64,000 bases of DNA from Trypanosoma brucei gambiense DAL972 (Eukaryota; Euglenozoa; Kinetoplastea; Trypanosomatida; Trypanosomatidae): assembly GCF_000210295.1 (NCBI RefSeq), contig NC_026743.1:372001-436000 (forward strand), written 5' to 3'. Below are positions 53,669-63,013 of this stretch, in pieces. A program made the translations under genes and the position numbers. Under the pieces are notes generated by a model. The model ran no database searches. It was not told the origin of the DNA and saw nothing but the letters and a program-made list of their open reading frames with translations. The number at the start of each line of letters is the position of its first letter. The first letter of the stretch is position 1.

Positions 53669-54694
53669 ATGTCCTTCTCCAGTGACGAGAAGAAACCCAC
53701 GCGGACGCGTGGTGGTGGAGCTCTTACGGATCCTCACGTTGTAAAGTTGCACGGTAATGATTTTTCGTTGGATGAAAAATTGGGTGGACTGGCCCCCGAG
53801 GAGCGCAAAGTGGTAGCAGAATACATTGAAAAATGCGAAGAAACCCTTCTCCAACTTAGCAAGAGAGGCTGCAATACTCCTATCATTCCTTTTAGCAGTG
53901 AGAACCACTCCTGGGACTCTCTTTACAAGGTAAATAAGAGGCATTTCCCCCTTAAAAATTACATTATTCTAGCATTTCCTCTGCTAAAGTCAATATGTTG
54001 TGGACCAAAGCGTGAAAGCAAGTACATTGTTGAATGCGGTTGCGGGACAGGGAGTACACTGCTACCAATAATGAATCAGTTCAAAGACGGAGTTCACTTC
54101 ATTGGATTTGATGTATCCACCGCTGCCGTATCAGCGTTGTTGGAACACCCGATTGCCAGTGATTTTAGTGCAGAGGGGCGACTGACCGTTTTCCCCTATG
54201 ACTTGTGCTACGGCCGTGTCAGTGCGTCTGAGGATTGTAGGAGGACTAAGTTCAAAACGGAATGTGGTACCTTGAAAACTACTTTGTTGGAAAAAGTGCC
54301 TGGTTGCTCTAAAGGTGTGGACGCAGCTATCTTAGTTTTCGTCCTTTCGTCGTTGCCTACCATTGAGTGCATGCTCTATGCGTTGACGGAGATTAAGAGC
54401 ATACTCCATAATGATGGTATTCTTTTGTTTCGTGATTACGCTGTTCCCGATCATAATCTCTTTCGATTCGTCCGGCAACAAAACAAAAAACATAACGATT
54501 TGAGTTTTTGTAAAGGCGATGGAACCTTGCAAATGTTTTTTGAGCTGAACTTCACAAGAAAGTTGTTTGCGTTAGCGGGGTTGAAGGAGGTCGAGGGTCA
54601 CGGATTGCAATACCATTGTAACCGCATTGTTAATAGAAAGAACAGTAAAAGAATGGATAAGATATTCATAAATGGCAGCTTTTGTTTATCTTAA
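53669..54694 (+). CDS. tRNA m3C methyltransferase-like protein, METTL2/6/8 (TRM140) family (341 aa)
   Basis: SAM-dependent methyltransferase of the family that makes 3-methylcytidine at position 32 of tRNA anticodon loops. The SAM motif I reads VECGCGTGSTLLP, followed by FIGFDVSTAAVSAL (acidic motif II), AILVFVLSSLP (motif IV/post-I region) and a RDYAVPDHNLFRF segment that matches the conserved RDYGxxDxxQxRF block of METTL6-type enzymes. The N-terminal segment NHSWDSLYKVNKRHFPLK matches the conserved WDxFYKxNxxxFFKDR region. Starts with ATG about 30 bp after a pyrimidine-rich stretch. Confidence 0.88.
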   Translation: MSFSSDEKKPTRTRGGGALTDPHVVKLHGNDFSLDEKLGGLAPEERKVVAEYIEKCEETLLQLSKRGCNTPIIPFSSENHSWDSLYKVNKRHFPLKNYIILAFPLLKSICCGPKRESKYIVECGCGTGSTLLPIMNQFKDGVHFIGFDVSTAAVSALLEHPIASDFSAEGRLTVFPYDLCYGRVSASEDCRRTKFKTECGTLKTTLLEKVPGCSKGVDAAILVFVLSSLPTIECMLYALTEIKSILHNDGILLFRDYAVPDHNLFRFVRQQNKKHNDLSFCKGDGTLQMFFELNFTRKLFALAGLKEVEGHGLQYHCNRIVNRKNSKRMDKIFINGSFCLS

Positions 54695-54949
54695 GGAGCG
54701 TTTTTGTGTATGTTTGTGCGCGTAACTATTTTTTGGATGCTTGGAAATTCTTAAGAGAGTGATATATTTACGCACGGGTCAGTGTTGATTGTACTTGCTA
54801 TTTGCATATCGGTACCCTAAAAATTTTTACACCTGTTCACTCGCTTAGTCGTTTCTCGTGTGTGACGAGCATAGTTGGTTTCTAGCGTATCTCTACGTCT
54901 GCAAAGTGATAACCCTTTCCTCCGTGAAGAGGATTCATCGCGCATAAAT

Positions 54950-55270
54950 ATGGAGGAAGCGGCTGCTGAGGGCATGCCGCTCTCACAAGAGCAAGGTGAA
55001 CAGAAGCGTTTCGTGTTGAAACGGTGGAACGCGGTAGCGCTGTGGTCATGGGATATCGAAGTGGATACGTGTGCCATTTGCCGCAATCACGTCATGGACT
55101 TGTGTATTGAATGCCAAGCGAGTTCTAATGGACCTCGCACAAATTGCAACATTGCGTGGGGTGTTTGCAATCACGCGTTTCATACTCATTGTATTTCGCG
55201 TTGGTTGAAGACCCGCAATGTGTGCCCCTTAGACAACAAGGAATGGTCGTACCAGAAGTTAGGAGTGTAG
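54950..55270 (+). CDS. RBX1: RING-box protein RBX1/ROC1 (106 aa)
   Basis: Catalytic RING subunit of cullin-RING ubiquitin ligases; recruits E2 enzymes. After an acidic N-terminal tail, the beta-strand for cullin pairing ([16 protein letters not shown]) leads into the RING-H2 motif. [17 protein letters not shown], then [17 protein letters not shown] and [14 protein letters not shown] carry all Cys/His zinc ligands. Near-universal conservation makes this assignment very firm. The start is MEEAAAEGM; the frame extends upstream only to a TTG. Confidence 0.98.
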   Translation: MEEAAAEGMPLSQEQGEQKRFVLKRWNAVALWSWDIEVDTCAICRNHVMDLCIECQASSNGPRTNCNIAWGVCNHAFHTHCISRWLKTRNVCPLDNKEWSYQKLGV

Positions 55271-55514
55271 CGGACATATGTCTCAGGTCATAAAAAGGTT
55301 TCTTATTCTCCTCGTTACCTTCAGGTAGATACACTTCCACTTCTTTTAGCCCGATCGGGGGGAAGGTTATGATATGCTAGGTTGATTTCTTTCTGCCTTC
55401 TCGCCAATGGTTACACCTCAGTTTGTGCAACAGAACTCTTCTCTCGCCTCAGGTTTTTGGGATTCTTTTGCCCTATACTTTTCCCTAATTTCTCTTGATG
55501 TGGTGGTGGAGGGA

Positions 55515-56309
55515 ATGATGAAGAGAACAATATTACAAAGATGCATACAAAATAAGTCGCTCGAAATAGCACGTATTTCTCGGAGTGATATTAATAGTCG
55601 AGCTCATTTGCCTTTTAACTTCGACGTATGTTACGAGCTGGGCTCACGTGAGTTTACATTATTCTCAAGTGTGGGTAGCACATCAGTTTTGGTCTTTTGT
55701 AACGTTTCTAGTCGGCGGCTGCGTTCGGTGAAGGGAGGACAGGGTGAGACTGAATTCCCTCCGAAAAGGTTAAATGTGAAGAGGCGTCGGCAAAGCGGTA
55801 GCGCGGATCGCTCTCCTGTGGTATTTTCTGCATTTGTGTCGATGCCCACGTCAGGACTCACAATTGAAGCACTGTGTTGTAGCTCACTTGGGCTTCTGGT
55901 TGTTGATGGCGTCTCATTTCACCAGGGGCCGCTGACGGAATCAATGATACCTCAAGACGCACATCCGGGCCCCGAAGGTCATTATCAAGGACCGCTGCTG
56001 AATCAGAGGTCGTTGGCGGAGATGGTAGTCAACACTCGAGGCTGCATAACTTCTGTTGATCCTTTTCGGCAACAAGAATCATTTTTTGATGGGCATGTGA
56101 ATCCATGGAATGCGCGCTCCTTGAGGTTTGGTCACGTGCCAGTACACACCACAAAGCCGGGGTTTTCGGACGCTCTTTGCCACTTTCTTGAGGTGTTTGG
56201 GGTTAATGATGAGCTAGCCTTCTTTGTAGAGGACTTTGCACACTTGGTGCATAGGGAAGAGGAAACAGCTTGGACTAACGTCCTGAAAACTATGATGGGA
56301 GGCAGGTGA
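55515..56309 (+). CDS. p32/MAM33-like mitochondrial matrix protein (264 aa)
   Basis: The C-terminal third, residues ~190-262, has the p32/MAM33 acidic-fold pattern. LRFGHVPVHTTKPGFSDAL leads to HFLEVFGVNDELAFFVEDFAHLVHREEETAW, close to the L-x-x-F-L-x-x-x-G-I-[D/N]-x-x-L-x-x-F-[V/I] ... K/R-E-E pattern of the family. The middle is an insertion with a Lys/Arg-rich patch (KRLNVKRRRQSG). The preferred start is the tandem ATG (MMKRTILQRCIQNKS), basic like a mitochondrial presequence; an ATG 36 codons upstream lies before the pyrimidine tract that would be spliced away. In trypanosomes members of this family (p22) act with mitochondrial RNA editing. Family assignment is by motif. Confidence 0.65.
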   Translation: MMKRTILQRCIQNKSLEIARISRSDINSRAHLPFNFDVCYELGSREFTLFSSVGSTSVLVFCNVSSRRLRSVKGGQGETEFPPKRLNVKRRRQSGSADRSPVVFSAFVSMPTSGLTIEALCCSSLGLLVVDGVSFHQGPLTESMIPQDAHPGPEGHYQGPLLNQRSLAEMVVNTRGCITSVDPFRQQESFFDGHVNPWNARSLRFGHVPVHTTKPGFSDALCHFLEVFGVNDELAFFVEDFAHLVHREEETAWTNVLKTMMGGR

Positions 56310-57797
56310 TACTGCTGTAGCATGTGCCACTGCGTTATTTTCCAATCTCAAGTGCTGATGGATGACGCATCGAAGAAGAAGTTTCTGTTCTGGTTGTAGC
56401 TATTATCATCTTTTTTGTGAAAAAAAGGTCTGCCACATGGTGTTCCGTCAGTCTGTCAATTGCAAAGCACTTCTCCCCTACTGCCATGCATCGGGTGAGA
56501 TGTTGACCGAACCAGCGAAATTTCTCCATTTTCTGCCTAGAGGTTGTCCGCGGTTTAAAAATTGGGGTGAAAAGAAGATGAAGAAATTACTTGGTGGGGA
56601 AATCGGTCTCCCATATTGTTATGCCGTGCACCCTCAGTGTCTGTGCAGACACCGAAGCCAAGCGAGGAAAGTTGCCGCATTGAACAATTTCACGTTTCTT
56701 GTAACGTTAGGAGGTTGCAAGGATGTTTTTCACTTGTTCTTTTTTTTTTTTTTTGGTAGCGGAAAATGAGAGAACAAACACGAAAGGCATCCGCTACATC
56801 TCTCTATTTCGTGTGGGCCGGCGAGATTGACTGCTAGATCTACCACAATTCCCTAACACCCTGGTTTCAGGCACTGTGGTACCGCCACTCAGTGGATGGT
56901 GTCTGAAACAGTTGGTGCGCCACTACTGATGCAGCTTTGTCGTTTCCTTGACCAATCTGCTTAAGCATCAGATTGGAAGAGATAATGCCCTTCAACGTAA
57001 GGTGTTACGAAACGAAGAAGCTCTTGAGTAGGAGCTGTATGAAAATTCTGGGGGTACAGTTGCCCGTGCAACTTCTGTTATCCAGGTACTGGGGCGCCAA
57101 GGTCGCGCTATCCCCGGGTACTTTGTGTCTTTGCGATAACGATGGGCAGTGTTGCAGCCTCTGCGTGAGATGGGACACGTAAAGACGTTGTTGAAGGGAT
57201 TTATGGTAATTGAAAGGGTATTTGCGCGCCATGCAGTTGGATTTTAGTGTTTCGTCGTTGAACTGGATATCGCTACCCGAGGGTGCATTCTGTATTTTGA
57301 AATTTTCGCATGCTTATGTGTCGTTACATGATTAAATGCTTGCCAGCTAATCGCAAGACTGCTACTGCGGTGAGGAGGCGTTGCACATATGGGTCACATG
57401 TCTGCGGTCGCCAAGAACTATTTCCTGTATTGTGTTAACTTTTATGTGGTAGTATGGGTTGGTATGTTTTTTGCTTGCTAATACAAGACCACACGGGCTG
57501 CTGGTGCGGCCTTGAAATATATTCAGGGTGCTATTTCGCTTAACAGTGGCACTACTCCCCTTCTCAGAATATAAGATATGCAAGTTTCTGGAATAAAGGA
57601 GGTTACCCAGTGCCATTTTTAAATTGCGTTCCGCAGCATATCGATCGTAGTGTATATTGTTTCGCACGCGCAGCGTTGAAAAGAATGTCGAGATGTCACT
57701 GAGTAGTGAATTCTGTATGCCTATTTAGGCAGTGTTGTTACCCTGACTTATTCTTGTTTACTAGAACGCTTCTGGTCCGTAGTCTTATAGGGTAATC
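56310..57797. other. 1.5-kb spacer, no clear gene
   Basis: Between the p32-like gene and the SNARE gene. A frame of 135 codons (56,362-56,769) ends in a T-run-encoded poly-Phe and has Cys/His-rich, low-conservation composition, so I treat it as UTR. A T-run lies at 56,740-56,755. Nothing else recognised. Confidence 0.5.
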
Positions 57798-58490
57798 ATG
57801 TCGTCTCTGCAAGATCCTTTCGATGAGTCCGTCAGCGACGTGAGGGAACTCATTGTGAAGGCCAGGAGCATACGGGAAGCTATACAGGCTAAGGGGTTAA
57901 TTGCCAGCGATGCTGTCACGGAACTCGGTACCGTTGTGGATTCTGTAAAGGAGGAACTGATGCTTCTTAACGACGTACTGCGCGTCATCGAGCAGAAAAA
58001 TGGCAGAGTTGGGGAAGAAGTTCTTTCTGTAAACGAGGTTGTTCGGCGGCAGACAGTTGTTCGCGAACTTGAGATCGATTTAAAAGACATTTCCGCATTT
58101 CGTGAGTTTGCGGAATCACGAGTCACGGAAAACGACGTTTCTAATCTTGACCGAGGTCCGGCCGAAGGTAGCCACGGTGATACATTTTATTTGCGTCAGG
58201 AACGCGTACAAAGGGAGGAGCAGGCACAGCAGGACGTAATATTGGACAGGCTTTCGCATGGCCTCCAGGAGCTTAGGGAAACGGGTATCAACGTGAATGA
58301 CGAGCTTCAGCAGCAGGACAATTTGCTAAGCATTATTCAGGTGGATGTCGAGGGCGTTCAAGCGCGTTTGCGCGTAGTTAACGCTAAAGTTGACAAGATG
58401 CTCGCAGACATGTCATCGAGGAGTAAGATTTGCTCCTTATTGGGACTCGCACTAGTGGCGTTGCTCCTCTTCTATTGTGTCTTTAGTTGA
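57798..58490 (+). CDS. Qc-SNARE, syntaxin 6/Tlg1-like (230 aa)
   Basis: Tail-anchored membrane-fusion SNARE. The N terminus SLQDPFDESVSDVRELI matches the syntaxin-6 N-terminal domain (DPF motif), forming the three-helix Habc-type bundle over about 100 residues. The SNARE heptad region runs from about residue 150 to 205 with the central glutamine in NDELQQQDNLLSII, and the C-terminal membrane anchor is SLLGLALVALLLFYCVFS with three residues or fewer beyond. Suggests TGN/endosome recycling traffic, which in trypanosomes serves variant-surface-glycoprotein turnover; that is inference from family. Confidence 0.88.
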   Translation: MSSLQDPFDESVSDVRELIVKARSIREAIQAKGLIASDAVTELGTVVDSVKEELMLLNDVLRVIEQKNGRVGEEVLSVNEVVRRQTVVRELEIDLKDISAFREFAESRVTENDVSNLDRGPAEGSHGDTFYLRQERVQREEQAQQDVILDRLSHGLQELRETGINVNDELQQQDNLLSIIQVDVEGVQARLRVVNAKVDKMLADMSSRSKICSLLGLALVALLLFYCVFS

Positions 58491-58667
58491 AGTTCGTTGC
58501 TTTTTTTGTTTCCTTTCCAATCATTTGTCCATCGCAGCATCCAAGGGTGCGTGTTTGTGCATATAAAGGAGAGTTCCTAACCTCCTACGGTTTTCTTCTC
58601 GCTCATCACCTACGATTACTGTGCAATTTTCACATTTGATAGTACACGCATACTTGAACTATACGGA

Positions 58668-60218
58668 ATGGAGGACACGGCGGCTTTTTCAGCTGTGCTC
58701 CAACGCTCTGCTCCAGTAACACGACGGCGGGTTCTAGTTGTGTTATTTGCTCTCGGTAAATATGCAAAAAGGGAAAATACTGAACTTTCTCCGTCTGCCA
58801 TAATGACGTTGCTTGAATACGTGATGGTGGGGAAACCTGTGCGTTTCCTTTTCGCGAGTGGCGCCGGGGGTTCTGTGCTGCGTAGCCACGACCGAGGCTT
58901 TACCTGGCGTGTTGTGTACAGAATTCATGACAACGTTACCGATGTTGTGCCTACTGGAAGGCAGCCTGCGGGAACCCTTGGAGCTGTGGGGGAGACAAAA
59001 GCCTTATCTGAGACTGGGGGAAATATCGCTTCAAAGGATGAAGTCATTCCTCCCTCGGCTGTTGAACCTGAGAACCACACATCATGCATCGCCACAATGG
59101 ATGATAGGGTAGCTGTATGTGGTGACAATGGGTTTCTTGCAGTCTCTGTCGATCGAGGATTGTCGTTTTCCAAGCTAGCGAAAGAAGCGTTTCACCCATT
59201 TGGCGAAGGGGGATCAAACAACGAGAGTAACTGCTCCGACTTCAGGGGCGTGGAGTTTTTGTCTGAATGCGCTTTGGTGTTCTTTTCAAAGAGACATCTC
59301 TTTAGGTGCCCGCTCAACCAAAAAAGTTACAACACCGTAGAATTCGGTGATATTAGCCTCCTACAAGCGTTTTCTGACCCAATTGGGTGTGTGAGAACGT
59401 TTTCGCGGGCTGGCCGGGGTTGTATGCGGGAGCTGTTTGTGGCAACCAACGGGTTTGTGCACTACTCGCACGATGGGGGGGCTGTTCTTTTGAAAATTCC
59501 TCACAAACTAGGCGTTATTCGCTCGATTGAGCCTATGGATGTTGTTCTTAGACGTAGGGAGATTCCCCAGCTCCCCCCTAGTTTGATAGATGCAATGACG
59601 GCGCCCGCAGTTGAGCGACATCTAAGTGCAGAGAAGGAGAAGTACTCCTACAGCGTTGTTGTCCGGGCAACGGGGGCCCAAGACAAGGGGGTTGGTGATT
59701 CAGGGTGCGACTTCTGTGAGGGTTGGGTGGACGGCATTTCCCTTCCACACCGCTTGGGCAGTGTCTGTTACCGTGTTCTGTTGGTTGCTGGATGCGGGGC
59801 CAATATATTACCGTACGATTGCACCGCTTTACTCTTTGTTGCTGCCTCCTCAAACGGTCCGGACACCACTCCGGATGCCCTGGGGTCTTTGGCTGAGCAC
59901 GTGGATTATGTGCCGTACATCAAGTCCGGGATAACTGAACCCCTGTCAGTGGCCCTCACCCGTCGTCCGGGTTCTGGAGGCTGTGTGTTTGCTCGGAGCA
60001 ATATTGCTGGTGTTAGCTTTTCGAGTGATATGGGTAGGTCGTGGTCCATTCCGAAACAAGCGTACGTAGTCTCCGTCCTTGCATCCGACGGCGGCGAATT
60101 CGTCTGTTGTAATAGACGAAATGTTGTCAATTTCCCCAACAGTGTTTGTGAGGAAGTTCATGCTCTGCAGACTGATTTGCGAGTGCCTTTCTTGACAGAT
60201 ATTGCGATGATGACTTAA
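58668..60218 (+). CDS. Asp-box (BNR-repeat) protein, hypothetical (516 aa)
   Basis: Beta-propeller-like protein with Asp-box motifs S-x-D-x-G-x-x-[W/F]: SHDRGFTW near residue 72, SVDRGLSF near 163, a weaker SHDGGAVLL near 268 and SSDMGRSW near 451. Between them are short hydrophobic beta strands (FLFASGAGGSVL, FVHYSHDGG). BNR repeats occur in sialidases and sortilin/Vps10-like proteins, but no sialidase catalytic residues are visible. No signal peptide, so a cytosolic scaffold is likely. Starts at ATG. The next gene begins only 64 bp after its stop. Confidence 0.75.
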   Translation: MEDTAAFSAVLQRSAPVTRRRVLVVLFALGKYAKRENTELSPSAIMTLLEYVMVGKPVRFLFASGAGGSVLRSHDRGFTWRVVYRIHDNVTDVVPTGRQPAGTLGAVGETKALSETGGNIASKDEVIPPSAVEPENHTSCIATMDDRVAVCGDNGFLAVSVDRGLSFSKLAKEAFHPFGEGGSNNESNCSDFRGVEFLSECALVFFSKRHLFRCPLNQKSYNTVEFGDISLLQAFSDPIGCVRTFSRAGRGCMRELFVATNGFVHYSHDGGAVLLKIPHKLGVIRSIEPMDVVLRRREIPQLPPSLIDAMTAPAVERHLSAEKEKYSYSVVVRATGAQDKGVGDSGCDFCEGWVDGISLPHRLGSVCYRVLLVAGCGANILPYDCTALLFVAASSNGPDTTPDALGSLAEHVDYVPYIKSGITEPLSVALTRRPGSGGCVFARSNIAGVSFSSDMGRSWSIPKQAYVVSVLASDGGEFVCCNRRNVVNFPNSVCEEVHALQTDLRVPFLTDIAMMT

Positions 60219-60282
60219 CCGACAGACATTGCCCTGTTTTCCTTGCTTTGGGACTTTTAAGATAGCGAAGGTGATACTGCCT

Positions 60283-61584
60283 ATGGGTCAGTGGCTTTGC
60301 TTTCGCGGGGGGAGCACAGAAGGAGGGAAGGAATGCGATGGGGATGAGTTATCAGTTTACTCTGAAGTAGGAGAGAAAATGCCCCGGGAAGAGCGCTACA
60401 GTAACGCCGATTGCCCAGATTCGGGCTCGTCGTTACTCCCCGGGGTAATGTGGAGTGAACAGCCCGTGGAGCAGGCGCGCTTTGAGGATTTTGGCGGTAG
60501 CTCTTGTGGTAGTGTTTTCCCTCCTCACCGAAAGCACCGTGATTACAAGTTCTTCGGAGGCCTTTTCGATGCTAATGTTTCGCTGCTTTCCTTGTGTTCC
60601 TGTGAAGATGCGGGCATGCCACAGCACATACTTCTTGGTGGTGAAGGTGGGGGCATCGTTCTGCTGAACTACGCGTCAGGTGAGGTTGTGCGTCGGTGGT
60701 CTGAAGCACACAGTGGCGATGTGAATAAGTTAACGAGACCGCTAGAGACGGGCATGTTTGCCTCTTGCAGTCGTGACAGCACTGTTAAAGTCTGGGATAC
60801 TGAATGCAACGAGGCGCTTTGCACGCTTCGGGGTCACAGAGCAAACGTGACGAGTATCACTCAGCTTCTGAATGGCACCTTCCTTGTTTCGGGAAGTCGT
60901 GACAATTCAGTGCGGCTATGGGATATAATAGAAGGCCAAGAGGTGGCTTGCTGCGATGTCAAGCAAAATATTGTACACTTCGTGCGGTGGGTACCTTCGT
61001 TGGGTTGTGTGGCGCAGGGTGGTGAGGATTTGACTGTGCGACTATGGGACGTGCGCACGAGCTCCGACGGTATGAAGGCGATAGATCTCAGTTTGGGTTT
61101 TACAATGGCGTGCATTGACTATCATCCGATCTGCTGCGAACTCTCCCCAGACGAGGGTTCGTACACTCTGCTGACTGGTCATAATGGGTTCAATGGGCAT
61201 GGGGCGTACGTCGTCGAATGGGACCTGCGCATGCAAGACCGCGTGCGGACCTTTAAGGCCCACAACGGTACAGTGCGGAGCATACGCAGCTGTCCGTTAG
61301 CGAAAGGGATGCCTAACAGACACTACATGAGCGCAGCTGACGATGGAACTGTTGCCTTCTTTTCGACTGCGGACGTAGATGGTGCAGTTGAAGTGTCGGT
61401 GGATCCGGCTAACATTCACAAGGTATCAGGTGCTTCGGTTAAATGCATTGATACGAGCAGCGGTGGCGATATTTTTGCGTCAACATCTGATGGTGCCGTT
61501 ATCGTATGCTGCCAAACACAACGTGGAAGTGAAGCTGTGGCCTCATTGTACCACTATCGCTATTTCGGGGCCAGCCCAGGCTAA
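60283..61584 (+). CDS. WD40-repeat protein, N-myristoylation candidate (433 aa)
   Basis: N terminus MGQWLCFRGG has Gly2 with Cys6 two residues before a basic residue, a pattern compatible with N-myristoylation plus palmitoylation and hence membrane attachment. After a charged linker of about 110 residues a WD40 propeller follows, with clear repeat ends STVKVWDTE, NSVRLWDII, LTVRLWDVR and a weaker YVVEWDLRM, plus GH dipeptides (LRGHRANVT) before strands. Binding partner unknown. The first in-frame ATG was taken; the frame upstream begins with TTG. The intergenic distance to the preceding gene is unusually short for a trypanosome. Confidence 0.85.
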   Translation: MGQWLCFRGGSTEGGKECDGDELSVYSEVGEKMPREERYSNADCPDSGSSLLPGVMWSEQPVEQARFEDFGGSSCGSVFPPHRKHRDYKFFGGLFDANVSLLSLCSCEDAGMPQHILLGGEGGGIVLLNYASGEVVRRWSEAHSGDVNKLTRPLETGMFASCSRDSTVKVWDTECNEALCTLRGHRANVTSITQLLNGTFLVSGSRDNSVRLWDIIEGQEVACCDVKQNIVHFVRWVPSLGCVAQGGEDLTVRLWDVRTSSDGMKAIDLSLGFTMACIDYHPICCELSPDEGSYTLLTGHNGFNGHGAYVVEWDLRMQDRVRTFKAHNGTVRSIRSCPLAKGMPNRHYMSAADDGTVAFFSTADVDGAVEVSVDPANIHKVSGASVKCIDTSSGGDIFASTSDGAVIVCCQTQRGSEAVASLYHYRYFGASPG

Positions 61585-61930
61585 CTCTAATGAATCAGTA
61601 GGTGATGTTTTATGGCTCGCCGAGGTGGTGGAGCGTTAGCGTCGTTGTTCTCTCCCTCCCTCACATACCCTTGTGCTCTTATTCTTGCTTCATCCACCCT
61701 TCTTGCACGTATGTACGTCCACGTCTTGCGACTGTACTCGCTTTTTGTCCAGCCATTTGCTATGCAGCAATCGTTTCCTCTTCATCTCCCATGCTTTGTG
61801 CTTCAACCCTTCTGATTCATCTCTCATCCCCGTGACCTTCACTCCCTCGCCACGGTCAATTCCCTCCCAACCATGCGGGCGTTTATTTGCTGCTCATGCC
61901 AGAAGGCCGGGAGTTGAAGTCAAAGGTAAT
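61585..61930. other. Pyrimidine-rich spacer
   Basis: 346 bp, extremely T/C-rich on the plus strand between 61,640 and 61,870, acting presumably as a long trans-splicing region. Frames through it are open but low-complexity Phe/Leu/Ser/Pro and unsupported. Confidence 0.55.
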
Positions 61931-63013
61931 ATGACAGATAATCAAGGTAGCTATATCACTACCACGAAACTTGAAGAAGTTCGCCTTCTTGCCGTCGCAG
62001 GGGATCGCAGTGCTGCCGTTTATGCAGCGCATCGGCGTATGGAGGACAACCTGGCAAAGTTGCCCGCCGTATTAGCGGACACGGCGAGGTACCACCCTAC
62101 ATCTGTGGACCCTTGGGTTGCCGTGTTTGCCGCCGTCGATTCCCTCTGCAAGGATGTGGAGTTGTGCCTGCAGCTGTTCACCATCGGTGCGCAGGTGGAG
62201 CGGTCTAAGGGGTTGCCAACTGTAGCTGTTCTCTACGAGCAACAAAAAAAACCCGCGGCCCGCCTGCAATCGTTCGCCGCCACAGTTCAGAGCGCCTTCA
62301 CATGCAAGGGTGTTACCATTCCCGTACCGGCATCTCTCATGCTGAGGTTTGCGGAGGCGATTCGTCCCTTTGATAGCAGCCAGGCCACCAAGTGGTTGCA
62401 GTGCAGTTTTGAAGAAATGTTCAATAGGGAGACAACTGGCGAGGGTGCCGGTAACAATTACGTAGCATCTGGGCCGACCGCGGTAGCAGTTACACCAGCG
62501 CATGCAACACAGGAGCCTAAAGGCTTGGTGGTTGCAATGCTTACTTTGTTGATAAAATGGCGCGCGGAAGACGGGGAAGACGTGTTATGGGCTCAGCGAA
62601 AGCGCAAGGAACTGTCACAGCTCGTGGAGGAAAATGTTCTTGAATCTTTAATTCGGTTTGAAGTTGAGAGCGTGGCGGCAGTGGCTAGGAGGAAACAGCG
62701 TCTCCAGAAAAAAGGTGAAAGGCAAGCCACGAAAAGGCAGGTCAAACCCACCCCTGCAACAGAGGCTCTCCCAGGGTCCGCTGTAGAAGCCACTGTTCCT
62801 GCACAGGAGGTATCAACCTTGGGGCGTCTGAGGCGGTATGTGAATGACCTGCTCGCCACAAACTGGAGTCAGAACCCATCTCGTGCAGCCTGTGTGATTA
62901 TTGCGATTATTCTTCTTTGCATTCTTGCTCGTAAAGCCCTGTGTACGGTATCTTTGTTTGGGGGTTTTGCCGGAGGCACTCCCCGGGGCGGAAGGAAGCT
63001 GATCGATCTCTGA
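61931..63013 (+). CDS. Tail-anchored hypothetical protein (360 aa)
   Basis: Mostly soluble helical protein (residues 1-300) with a Lys/Arg/Gln-rich segment (RRKQRLQKKGERQATKRQ) near residue 265, then a single membrane helix AACVIIAIILLCILARKAL at about residues 316-334, followed by a 26-residue tail ending in GGRKLIDL. This is the layout of a C-terminally anchored protein facing the cytosol, for example a peroxisomal, mitochondrial outer-membrane or ER adaptor; basic residues after the anchor would favour mitochondria or peroxisomes. No conserved domain is recognised. Start is the first ATG after a long pyrimidine tract. Confidence 0.75.
   Translation: MTDNQGSYITTTKLEEVRLLAVAGDRSAAVYAAHRRMEDNLAKLPAVLADTARYHPTSVDPWVAVFAAVDSLCKDVELCLQLFTIGAQVERSKGLPTVAVLYEQQKKPAARLQSFAATVQSAFTCKGVTIPVPASLMLRFAEAIRPFDSSQATKWLQCSFEEMFNRETTGEGAGNNYVASGPTAVAVTPAHATQEPKGLVVAMLTLLIKWRAEDGEDVLWAQRKRKELSQLVEENVLESLIRFEVESVAAVARRKQRLQKKGERQATKRQVKPTPATEALPGSAVEATVPAQEVSTLGRLRRYVNDLLATNWSQNPSRAACVIIAIILLCILARKALCTVSLFGGFAGGTPRGGRKLIDL

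Noticed and set aside
56362..56769. 135-codon plus-strand frame
   Set aside because: Ends in poly-Phe from a T-run, no conserved pattern, no clear splice tract; judged 3' UTR.
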